Positions 1 to 8,459 of a DNA stretch of 64,000 nucleotides are shown piece by piece. Positions within the stretch are counted from its first letter, which is position 1; the number at the start of each line of letters is the position of its first letter. Location: positions 364,243-428,242 of the forward strand of contig JAEZZA010000017.1 in the NCBI GenBank assembly GCA_023442525.1. Direction: 5' to 3'. The translations under genes were made by a program, and so were the position numbers. This DNA comes from Bacteroidota bacterium. GTDB taxonomy: Bacteria > Bacteroidota > Bacteroidia > Bacteroidales > UBA10428. Below the pieces are notes generated by a model. It was not told the origin of the DNA, did not search any database, and saw nothing but the letters and a program-made list of their open reading frames with translations.

Positions 1-1452
1 ATTACTGTTAGCTATTGGAATTACCAGAAGAACGACAGCTGCGAGGATCTGATTACCCGATTTCCTGAGATATTTCAATTCTGATGACAGTTTACGGAAG
101 CGACTGTTCCGGTTTAACAAACTGAGGATTATTCCTGCCGCAAGCAGCAGATAACCGGCATAAGTGATCAGTGTTCCGGCCAGATCACGATTGACTGAAA
201 ATACCGTACCTTTTTCATCTGTGTCGTATGACGACTGATAAAACCGGTAACCTCTGTATTTTAAAACGTTATTCATATATACCCGCCGGTTTTCGTTCAC
301 CCCGGCTTTCTGATCATTCAGTACGATCCTGCTCTCGAACCATGATGGACTGTTTGATCCGGGATAGCGTTCGAGAATAAACCCGGTAAGATGCAGTTGA
401 AAAGGAACCGGTACAACTATGGAGCCGAATGAAATATCTATGGATGCTCCATCAAGCTGTAAGTTTACAGGTTCATTCAAGCTATTTTCGGTGGCAAAAT
501 AGCGTATGGTTCGGGATTGATTGCCTGAGCTCACCCTGATCAATACAGCATCAGGCATTTCTTCGGAACTGCTGTTCTCATCCGGTTTCACCGTAATTGT
601 ACCCGACTGAAGATAACTGCCGGGAACAGCCAGAAGGCCGTTAAAATTATACAGCATCATAAGCCTTAACGGATGGTATCTTCCCTTGCTAAGCGTATCT
701 GTTGTTCCGGTCGACATTTGAGTAACCGTAAAATCGAAAGGACTTCGGATATACAAACCGGTGTCTCCGGAGAGGATATTCACACCGTTATCATTTAATA
801 TATCATTAAGTGAAAAGGTCATGTCACTAAACATCCGGGGAGCGTTGGATGTCACAACTATGTTTTGACGGCCTTGCGAGCCGGAAACGATCCACTCGAT
901 TACAGGAACTCCCGAAGCATCGGGAATTGCGCTTTCAATGGCATCCGGTACTATATTGAGGCATTCAGCGGTAAATTCCCTGTTACCCGCATGAACATTC
1001 AGCTTATGGTAATTACGGGAAAGTGAGGAAAAGTGTACCTTTTTGCTTGCTCCGTTTTCCTCACCGTTCAGATTAACCGACATGGTGAAATAGTTATCAC
1101 TGCTCACAATCTGGCCGGATGAATGACCTTCACGAATGTGCATATAACCCTCAAAACCAAAAAAGCGGGTAACTGCAGCTCCGGTTAGAATAAGTAAAAA
1201 AGCCAGGTGAAAGGCAAAAATGGTGAGCTTTTCCCTCCGGTACAGTCTGGCAGATATTATTGTACCTGTTAGATTGATAATACCGGCAAAAAGAAGTGCA
1301 TTGAACCACCATGAATTGTAAACCACGGCACGGGCGGTTTGTGTGCCAAAATCATTTTCTATGAAAGTTGCCACAGCAATGGAAATGGCGAATGCCAGAA
1401 TAAGCACTGCCATCAGACGTGTGGAAAAAACAAAATTTATGATTCGTTTCAT
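1..1452 (-). CDS. ResB/CcsA-type cytochrome c maturation protein, partial (C-terminus beyond window)
   Basis: An open frame runs from an ATG at 1452 to the window edge (484 codons, no stop). The start overlaps the TGA of the upstream gene as ATGA, so the two are translationally coupled. The N-terminus has a membrane helix (about residues 10-32), a second near 45-65 and a third near 75-95, then a long soluble periplasmic part with beta-rich character, then helices near 435-480. This is the order of ResB, the heme-carrying partner of CcsA in system II cytochrome c biogenesis. In Bacteroidota ResB is often fused to CcsA in one protein of about 1000 residues; the frame still being open at the edge fits such a fusion but the CcsA half is not in view. 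Assignment rests on topology and general resemblance, not on a heme-ligand motif. Confidence 0.7.
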   Translation of the reverse strand, partial: MKRIINFVFSTRLMAVLILAFAISIAVATFIENDFGTQTARAVVYNSWWFNALLFAGIINLTGTIISARLYRREKLTIFAFHLAFLLILTGAAVTRFFGFEGYMHIREGHSSGQIVSSDNYFTMSVNLNGEENGASKKVHFSSLSRNYHKLNVHAGNREFTAECLNIVPDAIESAIPDASGVPVIEWIVSGSQGRQNIVVTSNAPRMFSDMTFSLNDILNDNGVNILSGDTGLYIRSPFDFTVTQMSTGTTDTLSKGRYHPLRLMMLYNFNGLLAVPGSYLQSGTITVKPDENSSSEEMPDAVLIRVSSGNQSRTIRYFATENSLNEPVNLQLDGASIDISFGSIVVPVPFQLHLTGFILERYPGSNSPSWFESRIVLNDQKAGVNENRRVYMNNVLKYRGYRFYQSSYDTDEKGTVFSVNRDLAGTLITYAGYLLLAAGIILSLLNRNSRFRKLSSELKYLRKSGNQILAAVVLLVIPIANSN

Positions 1453-1808
1453 TCGATAGAGCTTCTTTGTCTTCTGGCGTCGATAAAACTTTTTATATAC
1501 ACGATAAGCGCCAAAGTACATGTAAGCATCATGATCAATACACGGCTCACTGCCATGGTGTCGTTTCGTGAAATGCTTCCGCTAAGCGGCTTAATGAAAG
1601 CAAGAAGAAGTAAAAATGTTAGTCCTACTACAACATGTGCAGCAACCCTGTTGGAACTTCTCATGGGTATAGCCAGAAGCAATAATGCGATACCTGCCAC
1701 AACCGGGATCAATGCTGTAAATGATGTATTTTCCGGGGCGAAATACCCCCATAATCCCAAAATAATAAGGACAAGACTATTGATAATGGTAATTTGATGT
1801 GATTTCAT
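1449..1808 (-). CDS. Small four-helix membrane protein of the cytochrome c maturation operon
   Basis: A 119-residue protein that is almost entirely hydrophobic, with four predicted membrane helices (about 9-24, 29-47, 56-72, 86-106) and a basic, charged C-terminal tail. Its stop overlaps the start of the ResB/CcsA-type gene by ATGA, so it is probably the first gene of that operon in this window. I do not recognise a named family. The context suggests a membrane accessory of cytochrome c assembly or nitrite respiration; that is inference only. Confidence 0.6.
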   Translation of the reverse strand: MKSHQITIINSLVLIILGLWGYFAPENTSFTALIPVVAGIALLLLAIPMRSSNRVAAHVVVGLTFLLLLAFIKPLSGSISRNDTMAVSRVLIMMLTCTLALIVYIKSFIDARRQRSSIE

Positions 1809-1860
1809 GAATGGGTTGAAATAAAAAATGTGTGCTTTTAAAACATTCTACTCAGGCGAT

Positions 1861-1874
1861 ATGTTCATGAACAT
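1861..1874. promoter_or_regulatory. 14-bp perfect palindrome between divergent genes
   Basis: ATGTTCATGAACAT is its own reverse complement. It lies 53 bases before the leftward 119-residue gene and 85 bases before the rightward 1959 gene, in an AT-rich spacer of 150 bases. The position suits an operator for a dimeric regulator serving either side. The regulator is unknown. Confidence 0.35.
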
Positions 1875-1958
1875 TTACCACTTACGGAATGTTATCATTA
1901 AAATATTAAAATTGAGAGTTATACATAATTCTCGTTAGTAAATGTAAAATGAGATGTC

Positions 1959-2459
1959 ATGAAACCGTTAAAGAAATTCAGTGGTATTATTATACTATTA
2001 ATAGCCATCAACACCATCAGCTTTGGGCAGTCGCTTGATTCCGACTACAAGTATGCATTGGGATTACGGGCCGGGGGACCATCGGGAATTACTTTCAAGA
2101 TCAATACCCGGAACAGTAACAGTGTTGAATTCATAGCAGGATTCTGGTATGAATTTTTGAGCCTGACAGCCTTGTTTGAAAAAAATGCCCCGGCATTTGA
2201 TGTCGACGGAATGAATTGGTATTACGGTGGTGGCGGACATCTGTCATTCTTTTCAGGCGGGCGACATGACGACCGGTGGTATTACAGGCGAGGTGAAGGA
2301 TATGCAATCGGTATCGATGGTATAGTGGGACTTGAATATAAAATACCTCCGATACCCTTCGCGGTCAGTCTCGATTTGAAGCCTTTTCTCGAAGTCGATC
2401 GCGACGGTGATGTACATTTTGGTATTGATCCGGGCCTTGGCATCAAATTCACATTCTGA
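1959..2459 (+). CDS. Secreted outer-membrane beta-barrel-like protein
   Basis: A 166-residue protein with a signal peptide (about 1-23, cleavage near FGQ/S). The rest alternates hydrophobic and polar residues and is rich in Gly, Tyr and Trp, and it ends in Phe (KFTF), the usual C-terminal residue of outer-membrane barrels. It looks like a short eight-stranded barrel, similar in style to small OmpX/OmpW-like proteins, but I recognise no specific family. It sits 137 bases before the nitric oxide reductase gene in the same direction, with no terminator that I can see between them, so shared transcription is possible. Confidence 0.65.
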   Translation: MKPLKKFSGIIILLIAINTISFGQSLDSDYKYALGLRAGGPSGITFKINTRNSNSVEFIAGFWYEFLSLTALFEKNAPAFDVDGMNWYYGGGGHLSFFSGGRHDDRWYYRRGEGYAIGIDGIVGLEYKIPPIPFAVSLDLKPFLEVDRDGDVHFGIDPGLGIKFTF

Positions 2460-2596
2460 TCAAAGCAAATTCAACCTTTTGCATATAAGTATTGTTAGTC
2501 ATCAAGTGCTCCGATAGAATTCATTGCATTTGAACCCGCTATTCCATCATACCCTGATTGTATTTTATATTTCATTAACCTTAATTAGCCTGGTCT

Positions 2597-4837
2597 ATGA
2601 AAACAAGAAACCTATGGTTAGGATTTATTGCTGTAATGGTTATTTCGTTCGCGGTACTTCTCTATTACGGCAGGGAAATTTACCGTGAAGCACCGCCGGT
2701 ACCCGAAAAAGTTAGCGGACCCGGAGGTGAAGTTATTTTTACGGGTGCAGATATCCGTGACGGCCAAAATGTCTGGCAATCCTTGGGAGGACAGCAGTTA
2801 GGAACTGTCTGGGGGCACGGAGCTTACCAGGCGCCCGACTGGAGTGCCGATTGGCTGCACCGCGAATCGGTTCACATTCTTAACCGGCTTGCTAAAGAAA
2901 AGGATAATATGCCTTATGATGAGCTCAGTGACGACCGGAAAGCAGCATTGAAAGTACTCCTGCAGCAGGAGGTACGAAAGAACACTTATGATCCGCAAAC
3001 TTCCACTATCTCGGTATCGGGTTTGCGTGCTGAAGCAATCAAACTAAACAGTGAGTATTATGAAGGATTATTCACTGATAATCCTGAAATGGATCGGGAG
3101 CGGGATGCATACAGCATACCCGAAAACTCTCTGAAAGATCCGGAACGAATCCATAAACTGAACGCGTTCTTTTTCTGGGCATCCTGGGCATGTGTCACTC
3201 AACGGCCGGGCAAGGATATTACCTACACGAACAACTGGCCGGCCGAAGAACTGGTGAATAACAAGCCTGCCGGTTCACTACTTCTGTGGACAGGTTTCAG
3301 TGTAATTATGTTAATTGCCGGAATAGGACTGATGGTTTGGCATTATGCCACACGGCGCGGTGAAGGAGGGATGGAATTGCCGGAAATTGTCCCCTTTAAA
3401 AATGAAACTCAGACTCCTTCACAAAAAGCCATTGTGAAATATTTCTGGGTAGTAACCCTGCTGCTTTTAGTACAGGTGGTGATGGGAGTGGTTACTGCTC
3501 ATTATACGGTGGAGGGACAGGCATTTTATGGTATTCCGCTTGTCAATCTACTTCCCTACTCGATTTCAAGAACCTGGCATGTACAAATTGCTATATTCTG
3601 GATTGCCACATCCTGGCTGGCAACCGGACTCTATTATGCCCCGGCAATTTCGGGCCATGAGCCAAAGTATCAGCGACTCGGTGTCAATTTCCTGTTTATT
3701 TCATTGCTCATAATCGTATTAGGGTCGCTGGCGGGCCAGTGGTTTGGAGTAATGCAGAAGCTGGGTCTGGTAGAAAATTTCTGGTTTGGTCATCAGGGAT
3801 ACGAGTACGTTGATCTTGGAAGGTTCTGGCAACTGTTTTTGTTTGTAGGCTTAGTATTATGGCTGATATTGATGGGCAGAGCTATATGGCCTGCACTGGT
3901 AAAGAAAAGCGAAAGCCGGAGCCTGTTGTTGCTATTTCTGGTCGCCTCAGTGGCCATCGCGGCATTTTACGCTGCAGGTCTTATGTGGAACAGGCAAACC
4001 AATCTCGCGATTGCCGAATACTGGAGATGGTGGGTGGTACATTTATGGGTGGAAGGCTTTTTTGAGGTTTTCGCTGCCGTGATCACTGCATTTCTGTTTG
4101 TCAGAATGCGCATTATTAAGCCATCAACTGCTACGATTGCAGTTTTGTTTTCTACAATAATCTTCCTTTCCGGAGGAATAATCGGAACATTCCATCATCT
4201 GTATTTTACCGGTACACCAACAGCCATTCTGGCCCTGGGCTCCACATTCAGTGCACTTGAGGTTGTACCTCTCGTACTCATGGGATTTGAAGCTTATGAC
4301 AACCTGAAACTGAGCAAGAGTTCAACCTGGATACAGGCATACAAGTGGCCGATATATTGTTTCATTGCAGTGGCATTCTGGAACTTTACCGGTGCAGGAA
4401 TATTCGGTTTTCTGATCAATCCTCCTATTGCACTTTATTATATGCAAGGGTTAAATACCACCGCCGTACATGGTCATACTGCTTTATTTGGCGTATATGG
4501 AATGCTGGGAATAGGACTTATGCTTTTTGTATTTCGTGATATAGATAAAGAAAGGCCATGGAATGAAAGGTGGATAAAAGTTTCGTTCTGGCTGATAAAT
4601 ATCGGCCTTACTGCAATGGTGATCATCAGTGTGCTGCCGGTTGGTCTGGCTCAGACTGTAGCCAGTGTACAGAACGGATTATGGTATGCCCGCTCGGTTG
4701 ATTTCATGCAACAGCCATATATTATTACCTTTAAATGGCTGAGAGTGATCGGCGACACGCTATTTGCAGCAGGAACTCTTACGCTGGCGTGGTTTGTAAT
4801 CGGATTGACATTTGGATGGAGCTATCAGAGGAAGTAG
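2597..4837 (+). CDS. norB: Quinol-dependent nitric oxide reductase (qNOR)
   Basis: This 746-residue enzyme of the heme-copper oxidase superfamily reduces two NO to N2O with electrons from quinol. It has the qNOR layout: one N-terminal helix (about 7-24), a long extracytoplasmic domain (about 25-220), then about 13 membrane helices. Ligand histidines are visible: H328 (low-spin heme, in TWHVQI), H482 with E486 and E490 (HLWVEGFFE), H533/H534 (TFHHLYFTG) and H625/H627 (VHGHTALFG). The glutamates in the HLWVEG motif are the NOR signature and separate it from oxygen reductases, which carry the Tyr-His pair. There is no NorC gene nearby, as expected for the one-subunit quinol type. It probably serves NO detoxification or the last visible step of partial denitrification. 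A hairpin terminator follows at 4952. Confidence 0.95.
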   Translation: MKTRNLWLGFIAVMVISFAVLLYYGREIYREAPPVPEKVSGPGGEVIFTGADIRDGQNVWQSLGGQQLGTVWGHGAYQAPDWSADWLHRESVHILNRLAKEKDNMPYDELSDDRKAALKVLLQQEVRKNTYDPQTSTISVSGLRAEAIKLNSEYYEGLFTDNPEMDRERDAYSIPENSLKDPERIHKLNAFFFWASWACVTQRPGKDITYTNNWPAEELVNNKPAGSLLLWTGFSVIMLIAGIGLMVWHYATRRGEGGMELPEIVPFKNETQTPSQKAIVKYFWVVTLLLLVQVVMGVVTAHYTVEGQAFYGIPLVNLLPYSISRTWHVQIAIFWIATSWLATGLYYAPAISGHEPKYQRLGVNFLFISLLIIVLGSLAGQWFGVMQKLGLVENFWFGHQGYEYVDLGRFWQLFLFVGLVLWLILMGRAIWPALVKKSESRSLLLLFLVASVAIAAFYAAGLMWNRQTNLAIAEYWRWWVVHLWVEGFFEVFAAVITAFLFVRMRIIKPSTATIAVLFSTIIFLSGGIIGTFHHLYFTGTPTAILALGSTFSALEVVPLVLMGFEAYDNLKLSKSSTWIQAYKWPIYCFIAVAFWNFTGAGIFGFLINPPIALYYMQGLNTTAVHGHTALFGVYGMLGIGLMLFVFRDIDKERPWNERWIKVSFWLINIGLTAMVIISVLPVGLAQTVASVQNGLWYARSVDFMQQPYIITFKWLRVIGDTLFAAGTLTLAWFVIGLTFGWSYQRK

Positions 4838-4862
4838 ATGCCGGATGGACCTCACCCCCAAT

Positions 4863-4884
4863 CCCCTCTCCTGAAGGAGAGGGG
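4863..4884. repeat. Perfect hairpin repeat, CCCCTCTCC-tgaa-GGAGAGGGG
   Basis: A 9-bp perfect inverted repeat with a 4-base loop, preceded by a C-rich stretch (4851-4862). GC content is far above the surrounding spacer. A similar C-rich hairpin is a common dispersed palindromic repeat in bacterial genomes. There is no T-run after it, so it is not an ordinary terminator. Confidence 0.7.
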
Positions 4885-4909
4885 AAGAACGCACCAGAAG
4901 ACCAGCAGA

Positions 4910-4935
4910 CTTAGAGCCTTAGAAGACTTAGAAGA
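4910..4935. repeat. Short tandem repeat, 9-bp unit CTTAGAAGA
   Basis: Units CTTAGAGC (4910-4917), CTTAGAAGA (4918-4926) and CTTAGAAGA (4927-4935) lie head to tail between the hairpin repeat and the terminator downstream of the nitric oxide reductase gene. Confidence 0.7.
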
Positions 4936-4951
4936 CAGATTTACCAACAAT

Positions 4952-4980
4952 AAAAGGGTGCCTCGTGGAGACACCCTTTT
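4952..4980. terminator. Bidirectional rho-independent terminator
   Basis: AAAAGGGTG (4952-4960) pairs with CACCCTTTT (4972-4980); an inner CTC/GAG adds to the stem. The arms supply A-runs and T-runs on both strands. It lies between the rightward nitric oxide reductase gene and the leftward gene ending at 5009, so it can stop both. Confidence 0.85.
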
Positions 4981-5008
4981 AAGTATACTTTATCAAATTA
5001 GGCAGGAA

Positions 5009-5389
5009 TTACCCGAATACGTTATGAGCAATACGTTTGCCAAAATACCGGTTTACCTCGGGATTCTTTACCAGTGCCCTGCTTAAACCATACATGGCCA
5101 GTGTGATTAATACCTTTTTCAGACGGCTTCTTCTGCCTCTCCCTACCATGCCGTGCGTAACTTTATTTGTAATGAAACCAATGCCCATTCCGACGGCAGC
5201 AGGCAAAATATTGAGGAGTAGTCCGGGATTGGTAAAAGCACCCGTAATGTTTCTAAAAATATTTCCGGGCTTGACACTTTCCACTGTATTGTTAAAACTG
5301 TCTTTCAACATGCGCCTGTGAACGGCCTTGTTAAATTCAAGCTCACTGATGGCATCCTTCAAATCGGCGACAGAACTTATTTTCCTCAT
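5009..5389 (-). CDS. Conserved-looking membrane-associated protein of unknown function
   Basis: A 126-residue basic protein. Residues 1-30 look helical and charged, about 55-76 is a hydrophobic glycine-rich segment (PAAVGMGIGF), and about 90-105 is a weaker hydrophobic stretch. I recognise no family. It begins 3 bases after the stop of the holin-family gene, so it is the last gene of a three-gene unit with that gene and the YtxH gene. The unit suggests a shared envelope or stress role, which is inference. Confidence 0.6.
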   Translation of the reverse strand: MRKISSVADLKDAISELEFNKAVHRRMLKDSFNNTVESVKPGNIFRNITGAFTNPGLLLNILPAAVGMGIGFITNKVTHGMVGRGRRSRLKKVLITLAMYGLSRALVKNPEVNRYFGKRIAHNVFG

Positions 5390-5392
5390 TAC

Positions 5393-5737
5393 TTAGTCTT
5401 TAAATGCCTGTTTAACAATATTGTCAGCTACCATTTTCTTAAGCCAGTTATGGGTTACGAAAAATAAGACTAATCCCAGCAATGCATAAAATCCTGCAAC
5501 TATCAGAAAGCCATAGAAGGGATTTCCCAACAATGAACCCAGCCAGAGACTCACTCCGATGGAAAGCATCAAAACGAACATGAACAGAGCGAAAAAAGCA
5601 ACTGCACGTGATACGACTTCAGCCACTTTGTTGGCACCCTTATCAAACGCTTTAAGTTTTAAGAGTTCGACACTGGTTTTAACATAATCTTCGGTACTGT
5701 CCAGTAACGATTTGAGTGAACTTTCCTTTAATTCCAT
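5393..5737 (-). CDS. Phage holin family (DUF1469/Phage_holin_3_6-like) protein
   Basis: A 114-residue protein with an amphipathic N-terminal helix (about 1-30) and two long membrane helices (about 44-70 and 76-100) separated by a short loop, ending in a charged tail. This is the pattern of the DUF1469 family, which is called holin-like by profile similarity but is usually chromosomal and not lytic. It sits between the YtxH gene (27 bases upstream) and the 5009 gene (3 bases downstream). No phage gene is nearby, so a prophage role is unlikely. Confidence 0.75.
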   Translation of the reverse strand: MELKESSLKSLLDSTEDYVKTSVELLKLKAFDKGANKVAEVVSRAVAFFALFMFVLMLSIGVSLWLGSLLGNPFYGFLIVAGFYALLGLVLFFVTHNWLKKMVADNIVKQAFKD

Positions 5738-5764
5738 GACTTACTGATGAGAGCTTACATGAAT

Positions 5765-6013
5765 TTATACATCAGAAACCTTAGAAGCTTTCGATTTGAT
5801 ATAATCGGCTTCCTGTTTCACAGAATCGATCTTTTCATTAACACCTCTTACAAACTCGTCATATTTGTGTTTAACGTCATCCACAAAGTCCTTACCCTTC
5901 TGGGATATTTTCCTCCGGGTATCAGTACCCTTTTCAGGTGCAAATAACACACCTATCAATGCACCGGCTGCAATACCAGCCAGTACTCCTAAAATTACTT
6001 TTCCTCCGTTCAT
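5765..6013 (-). CDS. YtxH domain-containing protein
   Basis: An 82-residue protein with one N-terminal membrane helix rich in Gly and Ala (about 5-25), the APEKGTDTRRK motif typical of YtxH right after it (about 26-36), and a charged amphipathic helix to the end. YtxH proteins are small general-stress-associated proteins in many bacteria. It is the first gene of the leftward unit with the holin-family and unknown membrane proteins. Its function is not established. Confidence 0.85.
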   Translation of the reverse strand: MNGGKVILGVLAGIAAGALIGVLFAPEKGTDTRRKISQKGKDFVDDVKHKYDEFVRGVNEKIDSVKQEADYIKSKASKVSDV

Positions 6014-6075
6014 AATTCATAAGTTTATATAACTAACACATAAATGAACGAAAAGGTTGAGTAATAAGGACTTTT

Positions 6076-7719
6076 TTAACTGCACAACGATTTCACATAT
6101 TCAAACCCCATTTCCCTTAATTTGTATTTCTGGATTTTTCCACTGGCAGTTTTAGGGAAATCTTCAACAAAAATCACATGCTGGGGTATCTTATAGCGGC
6201 TGATCTTTCCTCTGCAGAATTCCTGAACTTCTTCCTGGGTAAGTTTTGTACCCTGCTTAAGCTTCACAAATGCTCCAACTATTTCACCATATTTGACATC
6301 TGCAATTCCGGCCACTTCAACCATTTCAATCTGAGGCATCTGGTATAAAAAGTTCTCGATTTCCCTGGGATATATATTCTCACCGCCGCGTATGATCATA
6401 TCTTTAATACGACCGGTAATGCGGTAATAACCTTCTTTGGTTCTCACAGCAAGGTCGCCTGAATGTAACCAACCATCTTTATCGATTGCCTTTGAAGTAG
6501 CTTCGGGATTATTATAGTATCCTTTCATAACATTATATCCCCTGCAGCATATTTCACCCTGAACTTCAGGCGGGCATTCATCGCCGGTTTCGGGATCAAC
6601 GATCTTCACTTCAACACCCGGGTAATTAGTCCCTACCGTGGTTGCGCGGATCTCGGGGGGATCGGAGACGCGGGTGGCAGTCATACCGGGAGATGATTCT
6701 GTTAATCCGTACACGATGATCAGATCGCGACAATTCATTCGGGTCATCACCTGGTTCATGGTTTCAATAGGACATAAAGCTCCTGCCATTATACCGGTAC
6801 GCAGACTGCTTAAATCAAACATGCTGAACATGGGATGATTTAATTCGGCAATGAACATGGTGGGTACGCCATAAACAGCCGTGCATTTCTCTTTTTGTAC
6901 CGAGGCCAGGACAAGCAGCGGATCAAATTCTTCTACAAAAACCATGGTGGCGCCGTGGGTAACAATAGCACACATGGCCAGAACGCACCCGAAACAATGA
7001 AACAGGGGAACGCATACCAGCAGCCGGTCCGCCTGAGTGTAATTCATGCAATCGCCGGTACTCTGTCCGCAATTCAGGATGTTATGATGACTGAGCATAA
7101 CACCTTTCGGAAACCCGGTTGTGCCTGATGTATATTGCATATTGGTAACATCGTGGCAATTCACGTTCTTTTTGTACTCAAGCAACTGTTCGTCGGGAAT
7201 GTATGATCCGAGTAACAGCAGTTCAAGTGTATTGTACATTCCCTTATGCTTCTGCGGACCAATAAAAACAATATTTTTGAGCACAGGGAACTTTTCCGAT
7301 TTCAGATTTCCACGCTCACTGGTTTTCAGTTCAGGGATCAGCTCAAAAATCATGTTTACATAATCACTGTCGCGGTAGCCATCGATTATGCATAAGGTAT
7401 GCAGATCGGCATTTTTTATAAGGAACTCCAGCTCAGTGAGCTTATAGCTGGTATTTACAGTAACCAATATGGCACCAATTTTAGCTGTCGCAAACATCAT
7501 GGTCGACCAGTCGGGTACATTCGTAGCCCACACTCCGACCTTGTCGCCAGGTTTCACACCAATCGAAATGAGCCCCCTGGCCATACGATTCACGCGGTCG
7601 TCGAACTGGGAATAGGTAAATCTCAGATTACGGTCGGGATAAACAATAAACTCATGATCAGGGGTTTCAGTTGCCCATTTCTCAAGAATTCCACCAAGTG
7701 TATAATTTATTAAATCCAT
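6076..7719 (-). CDS. AMP-binding acyl-CoA synthetase (long/medium-chain FadD-like)
   Basis: A 547-residue member of the adenylate-forming ANL superfamily, which joins a carboxylic acid to CoA through an acyl-adenylate. Visible motifs in order are YTSGTTGFPKGVMLS (P-loop-like A3), YGLTESSPG (A5), GWLHSGDLA (A7), RIKDMIIRGGENIYP (A8, hinge) and KTASGKIQKYKL with the catalytic lysine near the C-terminus. Length and the A8 form fit fatty-acyl or related acyl-CoA synthetases; the exact substrate cannot be read from sequence. It starts 9 bases after the stop of the XRE-cupin regulator, so the two are one operon and the regulator may control it. Confidence 0.88.
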   Translation of the reverse strand: MDLINYTLGGILEKWATETPDHEFIVYPDRNLRFTYSQFDDRVNRMARGLISIGVKPGDKVGVWATNVPDWSTMMFATAKIGAILVTVNTSYKLTELEFLIKNADLHTLCIIDGYRDSDYVNMIFELIPELKTSERGNLKSEKFPVLKNIVFIGPQKHKGMYNTLELLLLGSYIPDEQLLEYKKNVNCHDVTNMQYTSGTTGFPKGVMLSHHNILNCGQSTGDCMNYTQADRLLVCVPLFHCFGCVLAMCAIVTHGATMVFVEEFDPLLVLASVQKEKCTAVYGVPTMFIAELNHPMFSMFDLSSLRTGIMAGALCPIETMNQVMTRMNCRDLIIVYGLTESSPGMTATRVSDPPEIRATTVGTNYPGVEVKIVDPETGDECPPEVQGEICCRGYNVMKGYYNNPEATSKAIDKDGWLHSGDLAVRTKEGYYRITGRIKDMIIRGGENIYPREIENFLYQMPQIEMVEVAGIADVKYGEIVGAFVKLKQGTKLTQEEVQEFCRGKISRYKIPQHVIFVEDFPKTASGKIQKYKLREMGFEYVKSLCS

Positions 7720-7728
7720 ATAATCCGG

Positions 7729-8301
7729 TTAAACAGGGACATAAACAACTCCGAGAATACGTGCATGAGGCATGTGCGTTGTAACCACATGAGGCACTAT
7801 CGAGTCGAGGTAGATGCTGTCGCCCTCATCAAGCTCAAATACATCGGTACCGTATGCAACAGTAACCTTACCTGCCATTACGTAAATGAATTCCTCACCT
7901 TCATGCGAAGATTTCTTATACTGAGCTTCGGTGCCAGGTTCTATATCAACTATAAACGGTTCCATATGCCGGCCTGCCTTATCCTGTGCAAGTGAAAAAA
8001 AGGTAAGGTGCTCCCTGTTCTTATCCTCGCTGGTTGAAAAACTCCGCGAAGCCGTTCTGTTCTGCGAGCGAACAATCACCGGACCATCTTTCACGGCATC
8101 GTCAAGAAGTGTACCGATGCGGACTCCAAGAGCCCTGGTAATTCTGATGATAACCCCCAGGGATGGTATTGATTCACCTGTTTCTATTAATTCAACCTGT
8201 TGAACAGATAATCCTGCACGCTCTGCAAGCGTAGCAGTATCCATGTTTTTAAGTTTTCGTATGGCGGCTATTTTCATGCCGGGATGACCAGAAGGATTCA
8301 T
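7729..8301 (-). CDS. XRE-family transcriptional regulator with C-terminal cupin domain
   Basis: A 190-residue protein with a helix-turn-helix of the XRE/Cro type (about 9-65: LAERAGLSVQQVELIETG) and a cupin domain (about 105-188), with PGTEAQYKKSSHEGEEFIYV and the closing PHVVTT region. This domain pair is typical of regulators that bind a small ligand in the cupin and repress an adjacent metabolic gene. The next gene, 9 bases downstream, is an acyl-CoA synthetase, so the ligand may be its substrate or product; this is inference. A second in-frame Met at residue 9 could be the real start, since the HTH begins there. Confidence 0.85.
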   Translation of the reverse strand: MNPSGHPGMKIAAIRKLKNMDTATLAERAGLSVQQVELIETGESIPSLGVIIRITRALGVRIGTLLDDAVKDGPVIVRSQNRTASRSFSTSEDKNREHLTFFSLAQDKAGRHMEPFIVDIEPGTEAQYKKSSHEGEEFIYVMAGKVTVAYGTDVFELDEGDSIYLDSIVPHVVTTHMPHARILGVVYVPV

Positions 8302-8382
8302 ATTTATAAATTTTATTTGCTAAAAATATAAAAGAAACGATAATCCTGACACATTAATGAAAATTTAGCTGATCATTTATTA

Positions 8383-8407
8383 TCGGGTACAAAATAATTG
8401 TAACCGA
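8383..8407 (-). terminator. Possible weak terminator or structured spacer after treY
   Basis: TCGGGTACA and TGTAACCGA form a 9-bp stem with one mismatch around a 7-base AT loop, 53 bases after the treY stop. A strong T-run is missing, so the call is weak. Confidence 0.3.
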
Positions 8408-8459
8408 CGGAGTTGATACCGTGGAATTTTATTCATCCGGAAAAATTTAAAGATTCAAT

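Noticed and set aside
4838..5086. 82-codon frame after the NO reductase
   Set aside because: It runs through a hairpin repeat, a tandem repeat and a terminator, so coding is unlikely.
5393..5737. Prophage lysis gene
   Set aside because: The holin-family name is by profile only; no other phage genes are present and neighbours are chromosomal.
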